Source of the DNA: SKVR01 sp037441525
GTDB taxonomy: Bacteria > Bacteroidota > Bacteroidia > Bacteroidales > UBA7960
Length of the DNA stretch: 64,000 nt
Reading direction: 5' to 3'
Assembly (NCBI GenBank): GCA_037441525.1
Contig: JBBISA010000009.1
Location: 24,504 to 88,503, forward strand
Shown: positions 1-9,700 of the stretch, one piece after another
How positions within the stretch are numbered: position 1 is the first letter of the stretch
Layout of the letters: every line of letters starts with the position of its first letter
Translations under genes and position numbers: made by a program
The notes under the pieces: generated by a model
Told to the model about the DNA's origin: nothing
Database searches by the model: none
Seen by the model: only the letters and a program-made list of their open reading frames with translations

Positions 1-24
1 TAATTTAGCATCAAAAAATGTGTT

Positions 25-1404
25 ATGGGAAAAATTGATTCCAGAATTTTGATAATCGATGACGATGAAGATGTTTTGCTAGCTGCCAAATTGTTCCTTA
101 AACAACATGTAACAATTGTTCACACCGACAAAAATCCCAATAACCTCCCCTCTCTTCTCAAAAATGAGAATTACGATCTCATCCTTCTTGATATGAATTT
201 TTCGCGCGATGCAACCAGCGGACAGGAGGGATTTTACTGGCTGAACAAGATTCTGGAAACTGACCCGGCTATTGCCGTAATACTCATTACCGCCTATGGC
301 GATATAGAACTTGCTGTGCAGGGAATCAAAGAGGGAGCTACCAATTTTCTGCTTAAACCCTGGGACAATAAAAAACTACTGGCAACCATTGATACAACAC
401 TTGAGGTTCATCGCTCCAAAAAAGAGGTTATAGATCTGCGCTCCAAACAGAAATTGCTCATTGAACAGGGGGATCAGCCTTTCAGTCATATCATTGGCCA
501 GTCGGCAAGTATGCTGAATGTGCTGTCTACAGTAAAAAAAGTGGCAAAAACCGATGCCAATATCCTTATTTTGGGCGAGAATGGAACTGGCAAAGAAGTA
601 ATTGCCAGGGCCGTACACCGTGCTTCGCACCGTAAGGATGATGTATTTATCAGCGTTGACCTTGGCGCAATCAGCGAAACGCTTTTCGAAAGCGAATTAT
701 TCGGGTATAAAAAGGGAGCCTTTACCGATGCCAAAGAAGACCGGGCCGGCAGATTTGAGGCTGCCAATAACGGCACCATTTTTCTTGATGAAATTGGCAA
801 TCTAAGCAGCCCCCTTCAGTCGAAACTCCTCAGTGTATTACAAAACCGAAAGGTGATACGGCTTGGCTCAGTTAAAGAAATTCCTGTGGATGTAAGACTG
901 GTTTGTGCTACCAATATGCCCCTTTATCAAATGGTGGATGACCAGAAATTCAGGCAAGACCTGCTGTACCGTATCAATACAGTTGAGATACACTTGCCCC
1001 CTCTCAGAGATCGGATTGAAGATATTTCACGGCTGGTAAACCACTTTCTGGATGTTTACTGTAGAAAATATAAAATGCCTTTGAAAAGGCTTCATGCATC
1101 TACCCTTAAACGGCTTGAAAAGCACCATTGGCCCGGCAATATAAGGGAACTGCAACATGCCGTTGAGCGTGCAGTTATCATGAGCGATACCAATATTTTG
1201 CAACCCAACGATTTTTTCCTTTCAACCTCCGAGAAAGCTGAAAATGCTGAAGTAATCACTACAGACACCAATCTTGAAGCAACCGAAAAAATGCTTATCA
1301 GAAAGGTAATTGATAAGCATGGCGGCAACATAAGCAAAGCGGCCAAAGAACTTGGCATTACCAGGGCTTCCCTCTACAGAAGAATTGAGAAATATGAACT
1401 TTAA
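25..1404 (+). CDS. NtrC-family sigma-54-dependent response regulator
   Basis: This is a two-component response regulator that activates sigma-54 RNA polymerase. A receiver domain covers about residues 1-125, with the phosphoacceptor Asp56 in the LLDMNF strand and the conserved Lys111 in LLKPWD. The AAA+ domain covers about 155-395, with Walker A GENGTGKE (184-191), the sigma-54 contact loop GAFTDA (231-236) and Walker B FLDEIG. A Fis-type helix-turn-helix lies at about 430-458. The contact loop reads GAFTDA rather than the textbook GAFTGA. The gene overlaps the downstream kinase by 11 bases, so the two are translationally coupled. By analogy with similar Bacteroidetes loci it may control an export system upstream of the window; that is inference. 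Family assignment is secure, target genes are unknown. Confidence 0.95.
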   Translation: MGKIDSRILIIDDDEDVLLAAKLFLKQHVTIVHTDKNPNNLPSLLKNENYDLILLDMNFSRDATSGQEGFYWLNKILETDPAIAVILITAYGDIELAVQGIKEGATNFLLKPWDNKKLLATIDTTLEVHRSKKEVIDLRSKQKLLIEQGDQPFSHIIGQSASMLNVLSTVKKVAKTDANILILGENGTGKEVIARAVHRASHRKDDVFISVDLGAISETLFESELFGYKKGAFTDAKEDRAGRFEAANNGTIFLDEIGNLSSPLQSKLLSVLQNRKVIRLGSVKEIPVDVRLVCATNMPLYQMVDDQKFRQDLLYRINTVEIHLPPLRDRIEDISRLVNHFLDVYCRKYKMPLKRLHASTLKRLEKHHWPGNIRELQHAVERAVIMSDTNILQPNDFFLSTSEKAENAEVITTDTNLEATEKMLIRKVIDKHGGNISKAAKELGITRASLYRRIEKYEL

Positions 1405-2746
1405 AAACTTCCGGTTCAATATTGTTGCCAGAGTACTGCTTATTGTTGCCACAGCAGCGCTGTTTATCTCACTATTTCCAAGGCCGGAGTATATTATAAC
1501 CAGCATTATTGTTGCATCGTTAATTGTATTCCAAATCGCTTCTTTGGTAAACTATGTTGAACGCACCAATCGCAGGCTTACTACATTTCTCGAATCCATC
1601 AGGCATAGCGATTTTGTTACTTCTTTTTCTGATCACGGCTTAGGAAAAAGTTTTGATGACCTCAACACTGCATTTAACGAAGTTATTAATGAATTTAAAA
1701 AAACCAGAGCATCCCGTGAAGAGCATTTCAATTACCTGCAAACAGTGGTGCAACATATTAGTATCGGGATTATTGTTTTCCAGAAAAATGGAAAGGTCGA
1801 CCTGATCAACAACGCTGCGAAACGGATTTTAAAGACTACCGGAGTAAGAATGATCAGTGAAATTGAACAAACCGACAAATCGCTGGCAGAGAAACTTCTG
1901 GAAATGAAAGCAGGCGATACTGCTTTGATTAAAGTGTTTATCGACAATGAACTGCTTCAGCTTTCCATTAAAGCAACAGAATTTAAAATGCGGGGGGAGG
2001 AATTCACCCTGGTTTCCATCCAAAATATCCACAGCGAACTGGAAGCCAAAGAAATGGATTCATGGCAAAAGCTGATAAGAGTTTTAACCCATGAAATAAT
2101 GAATTCGATTACTCCTATCGTTTCACTTTCAGGAACTGTTAAGGATATACTTGTAGATTCGGAGACACTCGAGCTAAGGCAAAACCTCGATGACGATGAG
2201 GTGGAAAGCATTCTTGGTGCTTTGGGAACCATTGAAAAACGAAGCCAGGGCCTTCTTAACTTCGTGCAAGTTTACCGCAACCTTACAAGAATTCCAAAAC
2301 CCAATTTCAGATATATTGAAGTAAGAGAAATATCTGACGCAGTATACAGCCTTCTGCAACCCAAAATTAAGGATCAGGATATCAATTTCCGCATTTCTAT
2401 AATGCCCAAAGACCTTAAATTAACAGTAGATCCCGACCTGCTCGAACAGGTGCTCATTAATCTGGTAATAAATTCAATACATGCCGTAAAATACAAACCC
2501 GATCCCCAGATTAAACTTACCGCATCTATTGCCGCCAATAACCGTGTAAATATTTCGGTAACCGATAATGGGCATGGAATAAAGCCTGATATAGTTGAAA
2601 AAATATTCGTTCCGTTCTTCACTTCCAAAAAGGAAGGTTCAGGAATTGGATTAAGCCTTTCAAGGGAAATCATGCGGCTTCATAAAGGAACCATTACCTT
2701 TAGGTCGAAACCCAACGAAGAAACAACCTTTACCCTTCATTTCTGA
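1394..2746 (+). CDS. Sensor histidine kinase (NtrY-like)
   Basis: This is the membrane sensor kinase partner of the preceding sigma-54 activator. The start is ATG 1394, inside the end of the regulator gene; an alternative start at 1352 would add 14 residues that read as the regulator's other frame. Two hydrophobic segments lie at about residues 10-28 and 33-52 with almost no periplasmic loop, so it probably senses a cytoplasmic or membrane signal. A HAMP/PAS-like region follows, then the phosphorylated histidine in THEIMNS (His233) and an HATPase domain with NLVINS, DNGHGI and GSGIGLSL. The order regulator-kinase and the intracellular PAS resemble NtrX/NtrY. A terminator follows at 2975-3003. 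Confidence 0.93.
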   Translation: MNFKNFRFNIVARVLLIVATAALFISLFPRPEYIITSIIVASLIVFQIASLVNYVERTNRRLTTFLESIRHSDFVTSFSDHGLGKSFDDLNTAFNEVINEFKKTRASREEHFNYLQTVVQHISIGIIVFQKNGKVDLINNAAKRILKTTGVRMISEIEQTDKSLAEKLLEMKAGDTALIKVFIDNELLQLSIKATEFKMRGEEFTLVSIQNIHSELEAKEMDSWQKLIRVLTHEIMNSITPIVSLSGTVKDILVDSETLELRQNLDDDEVESILGALGTIEKRSQGLLNFVQVYRNLTRIPKPNFRYIEVREISDAVYSLLQPKIKDQDINFRISIMPKDLKLTVDPDLLEQVLINLVINSIHAVKYKPDPQIKLTASIAANNRVNISVTDNGHGIKPDIVEKIFVPFFTSKKEGSGIGLSLSREIMRLHKGTITFRSKPNEETTFTLHF

Positions 2747-3045
2747 TTTTCAAGGAATCCGTTTCCTTTGTAATCAGGCTCTGATCATTGCCTTATCACC
2801 ATATTTTATTGTTCAAATTCGGACGCCAATTGTGCGGATAACGTACAGGAATTGGCTGAAGCACTCCTGCGACAACAATCATTAACAGGTTGTATTACAA
2901 CTACTAATAATTATTGGTATGCTTTTAGAAAAGCCACGCCCGTAAGTTTATTGGTTAATTGATTACGCTTACCGGGTAAGGGTTTAAAAGCCCTTACCTT
3001 TTTCAAGAATCACTTCCGAACCATTGAAACCATAAAATAACAGTC
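2747..3045. other. Intergenic region with an open stretch and a terminator
   Basis: This 299-base gap lies between the kinase and the TolC-like gene. It contains 62 sense codons (2774-2959, stop 2960-2962) with no ATG. Its middle part (LAEALL, then C, then YWY) loosely recalls the divalent-cation tolerance protein CutA and could be a decayed gene, but the resemblance is weak. A strong intrinsic terminator closes the region. Confidence 0.3.
2975..3003 (+). terminator. Intrinsic terminator before the TolC-like gene
   Basis: A perfect 8-bp stem GGTAAGGG/CCCTTACC with an 8-base loop is followed by five T residues. It ends the regulator-kinase transcript, or that of the decayed open stretch in front of it, 42 bases before the next start codon. 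Confidence 0.85.
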
Positions 3046-4464
3046 ATGACCCTGAAAAGACTTCTAATCCTCAGCCTTGTACTAATTTCGGCTACACTGC
3101 CAATAAAGGCTACAAAAACCTGGGCCCTGCAAGAATGTATCGACCATGCTTTAAAAAACAACATTGAAATTAAATTACAAAAGCTGCAGCAGGCAGACGC
3201 ATCGCTCAATCTTCAGCAAAGTTATGCCAACTTTTTACCAAACCTAAATGCCGACGCCACGCATGGATACAGCTTTGGGCGATCAGTTGACCCCTATACC
3301 AATGATTTTTCGACCGAACGTATTATGCGTCAAAACACAGGCGTTTCTTCCTCTGTAGTTCTATTTGGAGGTTTTCAGAATGTTAACTATATGCGCTACA
3401 ACATTTTACGAAACACTGCTGCGCGATATGATACAGAAAAACTTCAGAACGACATCATCCTTACCATAGCAGGAGCATACCTTCAGATTCTTTACTATGA
3501 AGATTTTATTGAAACCTCTGACCAGCAACTCGACATTATCCGCCAGCAATTGCTCAGAACCCGTGCCCTTTTCGAAGGGGGTACACTGCCCCGGGGAAGC
3601 GTATTGGAAATTGAAGCCCGCCTGGCTGAAGAGGAACTTAACCTGATAAATGCCCGCAACAATCTCCGCATGGCCTATCTTGAACTGGTTCAATTACTCG
3701 ACCTGAACCCTCAGGACGAATTCAGGGTTCAAAAACCCTCTGCAGAATATGATAACCCAGCTATTTTGCTCAGCCCTGAGGAAATATTTAACCGCGCTCT
3801 TGCGGTACAACCCTCCATCAGTGCTGCAGAAACACGAATTGAACTTGCCGCCAAACAAATAGACCTTGACCGTGGCCGTATAAGTCCTACCCTATCGCTG
3901 GTGGCAAGCATTGGCACCGGATACTCGCAAGCATCAATGAAATTTTCGGGCCGCGAAAACCTTGGGATTATGCAAATAGGATTTCTGGCAGACCAAACAC
4001 CGGTATTTGCCAATGCTTACAATAATCTTTTCATACGCAAACCGTGGAATGAGCAAATACGGGATAACTTCAACCAATACTTAGGCCTAAATCTTCGTAT
4101 CCCCATTTTTAACCGTATGGAGGTACATACACGCATTAATCAATCGCGAATAGACCTGGAAAGGGCACGATCACAATACGAATTAAACCGCAACAATCTT
4201 AATAAAGCAATTTATCAGGCCCACGCCGATGCCTTGGCAGCCTGGCAAAAATATCAGGCGACCAATAAATCGCTCGATGCCTTTAAGGAGTCGTTTAACT
4301 ACACCCGCCAGCGATTCGACCTTGGTATGGTAAGCACGGTTGAATACAACGAATCTCAAACCAGATTGGCCAGGGCCGAAAGAGAAGTTTTACAGGCCAA
4401 ATACGATTTCATATTCAAAACCAAAATAATGGAATTCTACATGGGCCAGGGATTCGCCCTGTAA
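3046..4464 (+). CDS. TolC-family outer membrane efflux protein
   Basis: This is an outer membrane exit duct of the TolC type, 472 residues. A signal peptide covers about residues 1-22, and the mature protein starts with WALQECIDHALKNN, the usual opening of OEP domains. Two OEP repeats follow, with long amphipathic helices around 170-220 and 360-450. It works with an inner membrane pump and a periplasmic adaptor. No pump gene is adjacent: the nearest MacA/MacB-like genes are 9 kb away on the other strand, so its partner may lie upstream of the window. It is preceded and followed by intrinsic terminators and is probably transcribed alone. Confidence 0.93.
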   Translation: MTLKRLLILSLVLISATLPIKATKTWALQECIDHALKNNIEIKLQKLQQADASLNLQQSYANFLPNLNADATHGYSFGRSVDPYTNDFSTERIMRQNTGVSSSVVLFGGFQNVNYMRYNILRNTAARYDTEKLQNDIILTIAGAYLQILYYEDFIETSDQQLDIIRQQLLRTRALFEGGTLPRGSVLEIEARLAEEELNLINARNNLRMAYLELVQLLDLNPQDEFRVQKPSAEYDNPAILLSPEEIFNRALAVQPSISAAETRIELAAKQIDLDRGRISPTLSLVASIGTGYSQASMKFSGRENLGIMQIGFLADQTPVFANAYNNLFIRKPWNEQIRDNFNQYLGLNLRIPIFNRMEVHTRINQSRIDLERARSQYELNRNNLNKAIYQAHADALAAWQKYQATNKSLDAFKESFNYTRQRFDLGMVSTVEYNESQTRLARAEREVLQAKYDFIFKTKIMEFYMGQGFAL

Positions 4465-4504
4465 CATCCAAAAAGTTCTGAAATATTCTCTTTTGTTTTT
4501 GTTT

Positions 4505-4536
4505 TCCGGCGCTGCTTTGCAACGCCGGATTTTTTT
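4505..4536 (+). terminator. Intrinsic terminator after the TolC-like gene
   Basis: The stem TCCGGCG/CGCCGGA with an 11-base loop is followed by seven T residues, 41 bases past the TolC stop codon. Confidence 0.88.
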
Positions 4537-4888
4537 AACCCGGATTAGTCATTAGGAATGCAATGAACTGATTACTTAGCCGGGTTTTCCCCCGCTTTAG
4601 AAAAACTTAATTTGTAAGCATTTCTGCTTACAAATATTTAGTTTTTCTTTAGCGATTTGTCAAAATAGAAATCACATAATCAACAACTTAAAACTTTAAA
4701 TTTTTATTGACTTTAAGTAGAAAAAACGGCTAAATACAAATTTGGGTTTAATATGATTTGCCACTTTTAGCAGTGATTAACAAAGATTACCAAACATTGA
4801 AACAAATCATTTGTTTCCTGAATGATTTTTATCTTGATTTTCGATTTTTTAATTCACAGCTTTAATAACCCAATCAATCTTTTGTACT
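4537..4888. other. AT-rich intergenic region holding repeat copy A
   Basis: Between the TolC terminator and the nitroreductase lies about 350 bases of AT-rich DNA without a gene. Its central half is a copy of a dispersed repeat described separately. The last 130 bases before the start codon show no clear promoter beyond general AT-richness. Confidence 0.6.
4587..4756 (+). repeat. Dispersed hairpin repeat, copy A
   Basis: This stretch of about 165 bases reappears in reverse complement at 32950-33120, matching at roughly 85% by eye, including shared runs such as TACAAATATTTAGTTTTTCT and AAAAAACGGCTAAA. Its first part forms a long hairpin (4594-4653). The inner arms TTTGTAAGCA/TGCTTACAAA pair perfectly around a TTTC loop, and outer arms of 14 bases pair at 12 positions. 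It has no open reading frame. It sits between two genes on the same strand, after a terminator. It could be a small non-autonomous mobile element, a REP-like repeat or a non-coding RNA. Confidence 0.75.
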
Positions 4889-5488
4889 ATGTTGATGAAA
4901 ACCGCAAAAACCCGCTATGATATCCATCCTTTGCTAAGTCAAAGATGGAGCCCTCGATCCTTTACCGGACAACCAGTGTCTAATGAGTCGCTTCAGCGAA
5001 TTTTTGAAGCTGCCAGATGGGCTCCCTCCAGTTTCAATGAACAACCCTGGCGTTTTATAGCTGGGATAAAAGGCGATAAAACCTGGGATATGATATATAA
5101 CACCCTTGTGACATTTAACCAGCAATGGGCCGGAACAGCGCCAGTTCTGGCATTGGCCATCGGGAAAAAAACCTCGAGCAAAAACAATAGACCCAACAGT
5201 ATTTTCCAGTACGATGTTGGACAAAGTGTTGCCTACATAACCTTTCAGGCTATGCACGAAGGACTATACGTGCATCAGATGGGAGGGTTTGATACTGTAA
5301 TGGCTGCTAAACTTTTTAATATTCCTGAAGATTATCAGGTTTTAACGGCATTTGCTATTGGCTACCTTGGCTCGCCCGATAATCTCGATGAAAGCCTTGC
5401 CGAAATGGAAAAAGCCCCAAGGGAGCGTTCGGAGTCCGAAAAAATTGTTTTTCAAAATAGCTTTAATGCTCCCGCAGAATTTCTGTAA
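4889..5488 (+). CDS. Nitroreductase-family protein
   Basis: This is an FMN-dependent oxidoreductase of the nitroreductase fold, 199 residues. The N-terminal RWSPRSFTGQPV is the FMN-phosphate-binding segment, and AARWAPSSFNEQPWRF is the conserved helix-turn that follows it. The later GLYVHQMGGFD and the C-terminal region AIGYLG match the family. Such enzymes reduce nitro compounds, quinones or flavins with NAD(P)H in the cytoplasm; the substrate cannot be told from sequence. ATG 4889 and ATG 4895 are both possible starts and differ by two residues. It appears monocistronic. Confidence 0.93.
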   Translation: MLMKTAKTRYDIHPLLSQRWSPRSFTGQPVSNESLQRIFEAARWAPSSFNEQPWRFIAGIKGDKTWDMIYNTLVTFNQQWAGTAPVLALAIGKKTSSKNNRPNSIFQYDVGQSVAYITFQAMHEGLYVHQMGGFDTVMAAKLFNIPEDYQVLTAFAIGYLGSPDNLDESLAEMEKAPRERSESEKIVFQNSFNAPAEFL

Positions 5489-5537
5489 ATCATCCCGCAT
5501 TTATATTTAAAGGTTAAAGGCCTGCCTGTAATATAAC

Positions 5538-5570
5538 CGGCGTGCCTTTTTTATCTTAAAAGGCACGCCG
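5538..5570. repeat. Strong 13-bp hairpin after the nitroreductase
   Basis: CGGCGTGCCTTTT and AAAAGGCACGCCG form a perfect 13-bp stem around a 7-base loop, 50 bases past the nitroreductase stop. No T-run follows on either strand, though the stem itself contains T/A runs. It may act as a transcript end or an RNA-stability hairpin. Confidence 0.6.
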
Positions 5571-5619
5571 TCATTGATTAATTGCGTAAAAACCGAAATA
5601 CATTTCATTTCACTTTTCG

Positions 5620-5627
5620 TATCTTTA
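5620..5627 (+). promoter_or_regulatory. Candidate -7 element upstream of porV2
   Basis: TATCTTTA is close to the Bacteroidetes -7 consensus TAnnTTTG and lies 32 bases before the proposed start. No clear -33 TTTG is visible, so the call is tentative. Confidence 0.4.
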
Positions 5628-5651
5628 CCATTGTTTTAATTTATATATAGA

Positions 5652-6758
5652 TTGCACCTTCAGTCAAAACACATTTTTACTTGCCTCAGGATTGCCGGAT
5701 TTATTGCCGGTTTGTTTCCTCATCTGCTCACCGGACAAACCCCCAAATACAGCAATGAATTTATGGCCATTGGCGTGGGAGCCAGGGCATTGGCCATGTC
5801 AAACGCCTTTGTGTCGGTTGCAGGCGATGCAACATCAGGTTACTGGAATCCATCAGGCCTTACCCATTTGGATGCCAATATCCAGATTGCCTTAATGCAT
5901 ACCGAATATTTTGCCGGCCTTGCTCAATTCGATTATGGATCAATTGCCTTTAACCTTGACAAGAAAAGCGCTCTCGGATTTTCATTCTTGCGTTTCGGAA
6001 TCGACGATATCCCCGATACATCAGAGCTTGTTGATGCCAATGGAAACATAAACTACGACCGCATCCGCTCATTTTCTGCATCCGATAATGGATTTATCCT
6101 ATCTTATGGCAGATTTCTTAATAACCAACTTAGTATTGGCGCAAGCGCTAAAATAATAAGACGAACAGCTGGTTCCTTTGCTGGGGCCTGGGGTTTCGGA
6201 CTCGATGCAGGATTACAGTATACCATGAATAACTGGAGTTTTGGTTTCATGGGGCGCGATATTACATCCACATTCAACGCCTGGAATTACCAGCTCGATG
6301 ATAAAATGCGTGAAGTGTTTACCCTGACAGGAAACGAGATTCCGGCCAACAGTCTTGAAATAACGCTCCCCAGGTTTATTCTTGGGGCATCGCATCAATA
6401 TCGGTTTTTCGACAAGGTGGGTATCCTTGCTTCAGCCGACTTCACTTTTACTACCGATGGAAAGAGGAATGTAATTTTTAAAGGCGACCCAATAAGCATG
6501 GATCCTTCAATGGGAATCGAAATCGATTACAATAAAATTATATTCATCAGAGCCGGAATTGGCAATTACCAGCGATACACAACCGATTTTTGGAAAAAAA
6601 CTACGGCGATACAAATGAATATGGGAATCGGTGTTTCGATACGCAACACACTTACCATTGATTATGCATTGACTGATGTGGGCGATAATTCGGTGGTACT
6701 TTATTCAAACATTTTTTCATTAAAGCTCAATATAAACCGCCGGGAACGTTCACAATAA
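5652..6758 (+). CDS. porV2: PorV2-like outer membrane beta-barrel protein
   Basis: This is a 368-residue outer membrane protein of the PorV/PorQ (FadL-like) family. It looks like the paralogue usually named PorV2, found next to PorU2. A hydrophobic leader ending before QTPKYSNEF is followed by IGVGARALAMSNAF and ATSGYWNPSGL, the typical start of this family, then alternating barrel strands to the C-terminus. The first in-frame ATG would remove the signal peptide, so the TTG at 5652 is preferred; a stop codon lies just upstream at 5637. In the true T9SS, PorV carries cargo from the translocon to the PorU sortase; a similar shuttle role for PorV2 is inference. The sortase-like gene starts 41 bases downstream in the same operon. 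Confidence 0.85.
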   Translation: MHLQSKHIFTCLRIAGFIAGLFPHLLTGQTPKYSNEFMAIGVGARALAMSNAFVSVAGDATSGYWNPSGLTHLDANIQIALMHTEYFAGLAQFDYGSIAFNLDKKSALGFSFLRFGIDDIPDTSELVDANGNINYDRIRSFSASDNGFILSYGRFLNNQLSIGASAKIIRRTAGSFAGAWGFGLDAGLQYTMNNWSFGFMGRDITSTFNAWNYQLDDKMREVFTLTGNEIPANSLEITLPRFILGASHQYRFFDKVGILASADFTFTTDGKRNVIFKGDPISMDPSMGIEIDYNKIIFIRAGIGNYQRYTTDFWKKTTAIQMNMGIGVSIRNTLTIDYALTDVGDNSVVLYSNIFSLKLNINRRERSQ

Positions 6759-6799
6759 TAAAGCAATTTTTGCCTAAAATACCGGAGAAAAGAATAACC

Positions 6800-9700
6800 A
6801 TGCGCAGGTTACTGATATTCATCTTTATTGCCGTTTCAGGGACTACCCAACTTTCTGCCCAACAATTTGGCAATGAATGGATTGTTTACAGCCAGCAATA
6901 TTTTACTATTCCTGTTCACCAACGGGGCATATATCGTATCGACTATAATACAATGCTTAATGCCGGGGTACCCCTGGGAAGTTTCGACCCCCGGTCGTTT
7001 CAGGTATTTGCCCGTGGGCAGGAACAGCCTATTTTTGTAAAAAATGAATCATCAGGTGTTTTTCAACCCGGAGATTACATTGAGTTTTATGGTGACCGAA
7101 ACGATGGTTGGCTCGACCAGGCCTTTTACACTGACCCTTCCAAACAACCCAATCCAAACTATAGTCTGATTAATGATACTATAACATATTACATAACCTG
7201 GAACAGCTCTTTGAACAACAGGCGCTTTGCCATACAGGAAAGCAACAACTTTGCAGGGTATAATGCGGCAAACTGGTTCTGGTTTACATCGCGCGAAGAC
7301 TATACCAGCCACTACTACGAAGGCGAAACCAACAACTATGGGGTTACTGAACCAGAGTATACTGAAGCTGAAGGCTGGTTTGATGCCCCCATTACACTGG
7401 GCCAGAGCCGTACCAAAATAATGCCCACCCCCAATATTTTTACAGCAGGGCCGCAGGCCACCATCGAAATGGCAGTGGCCGGAGCATCAAATTACAGGCC
7501 CCTGAATCCCGACCACCACCTTCAGATTCAGTTTGCAGGGCAGTTAATCGATTTGGTTTATGAAGGTTATGCGCTATTGCGTTTCAACAGGATGGTGCAA
7601 GCCAACAGTCTTAATGCCGCAGGAACTCCATTTGTATTCAGTTCGGTAAATTCGCTTGGTTCACCAGTCGACAGGTCGGCCATCACTTATATATCAGTAC
7701 GATATCCACACAACTTCAACATGCGCGACCAGAGCAGCATGTTTATGGAGCTGCCACCTTCCACCGGTGATCGCACCCTTGTTAGTTTTACTGCTTTTAA
7801 TGCCATTGCTGCCGACACTGTGTATATTTACAATCTTACCAACAATGCCCGTATCAGGGTATTCAACGAGGGGGGAACATACAGGGCCCTTGTTGGAAAT
7901 CCCACCCAAACACGAAGATTGTTTCTTACCCAAACAACCAACACAATCAGGGTGAACAGAATAAGACCTGTTTCGTCTAACCCCGCCAGTTTTGCCCGAT
8001 TTACAAATTTTCTTTCGCAACCTCATGTAAACTCAGATTATCTGATTATATCACACCGGTCGCTAATAAACCAGGCAGAACAATTCAGGCAATTCAGAAA
8101 TTTAACCGGATACAAGGTGCTGCTGGTAGATGTTGATGAATTATACCACCAGTTTGCTTATGGAATTGCCAAGCACCCATTATCCATCAGAAATTTTGCT
8201 GCATTTGCCCTTGCCAGATTCGATACCAAACCAACCAAATTATTTTTGATTGGCAAAACACGCGGTGCGCTTGCCTACCGCAAAAACCCGTCAATCTATG
8301 CTGCATCGCTCGTACCCTCGTTGGGCAACCCTCCCTCCGACATCCTGCTCACAGCGGGTCTGGATGGATTCGGATATGCTCCGGCGCTCGGAACCGGAAG
8401 GTTGGCTGCACGAAATCCGGCACAGGTAACTCTCTACTTTAACAAGGTGGTACAACACCACGATGCTCAGCAAACCCCTCAGGAATGGATGAAAAACGTA
8501 CTCCACTTCGGTGGTGGTACAAGTATTAGTGAGCAAAATGTACTTTCGGGATATCTAAGAGGATATAAAAGAAGCATGGAAAATCCGTCATTTGGCGGAT
8601 ATGTGCGTACTTTTCTGAAAAGTTCAACCGACCCTATTCAAATCAACCAGTCCGACTCCCTCAAGCAAATCATCAACAACGGAGTTAGTTTTATGACCTT
8701 TTTCGGACATGCCGCCGGTATTGGTTTCGACATTAGCATCGATTATCCTTCAGAGTACAGTAACTTTGGGAAATATCCTTTCCTGATTGCCAACTCGTGT
8801 TTTGCAGGTGATATATTTGGCGCAGGGATTAATTCAAGCGAAGAATTTGTGCTTATTGAAGAAAAAGGGGTAATTGGATACCTTGCTTCAACAACCGCAA
8901 CCGGTGCCTTCGAAATCAACAGATACTCAAATTTCTTTTTCGAAAATGTAGGTTCCGAGATGTATGGCATGCCAGTAGGCGATATAATGAGGCAAACCGT
9001 AAGACTAGCACAGTCATCCAATGTTTATATCAAGAATGTGTGCCTGCTTAATACACTTCATGGCGACCCGGCAGTTGTTATTAATTCATTCCCCAAACCT
9101 GATTACAAACTTGAGACCCGAAATTTATATTTCTCTCCGAAAGATGTGTCGTCCGAAATGGATTCCTTTTCCATCAATATTATTGCAACCAATATTGGTA
9201 AAGCAATCAGAGATTCAATGTTTATAGATATTGAAAGAAGATTTCCTGATGGTACTACTGAAATTTTTAAAAGAAGGGTAAGAACGCCCTTTTTTAAGGA
9301 TACCTTATCATTTCATTTCCCAGTTGACCGGCAGAAAGGGGTAGGCATAAACCAATTTACGGTTACTCTTGATGCACTTAACCAGATAAATGAGCTAAAT
9401 GAACTTAACAATAGGGCAACAGCATCCCTTTTCATCAAATCGTCTGAAATAATACCCGTATATCCCCCGAAATACGCTATTGTTCCAAACTCTGCAATCC
9501 AACTGAAAGCTTCAACCGGCGATCCCTTCGTTGGCGAGCGAACGTATGTTTTTCAACTCGATACTACCCCGCGGTTCACCAGTCCACTGGAGCACCGTGA
9601 AACCCAGAAGGGCGGAGTTGTAGCATGGACACCTCCGGTTACATTGATGGATGGGATGGTTTACTATTGGCGGGTAAGCCTTGTTTCTGCCAATCCGGAA

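Noticed and set aside
2850..2870. TTGGC...CTGC as a sigma-54 promoter before the TolC-like gene
   Set aside because: Spacing and the -12 sequence do not match the TGGC-N8-TTGC pattern.
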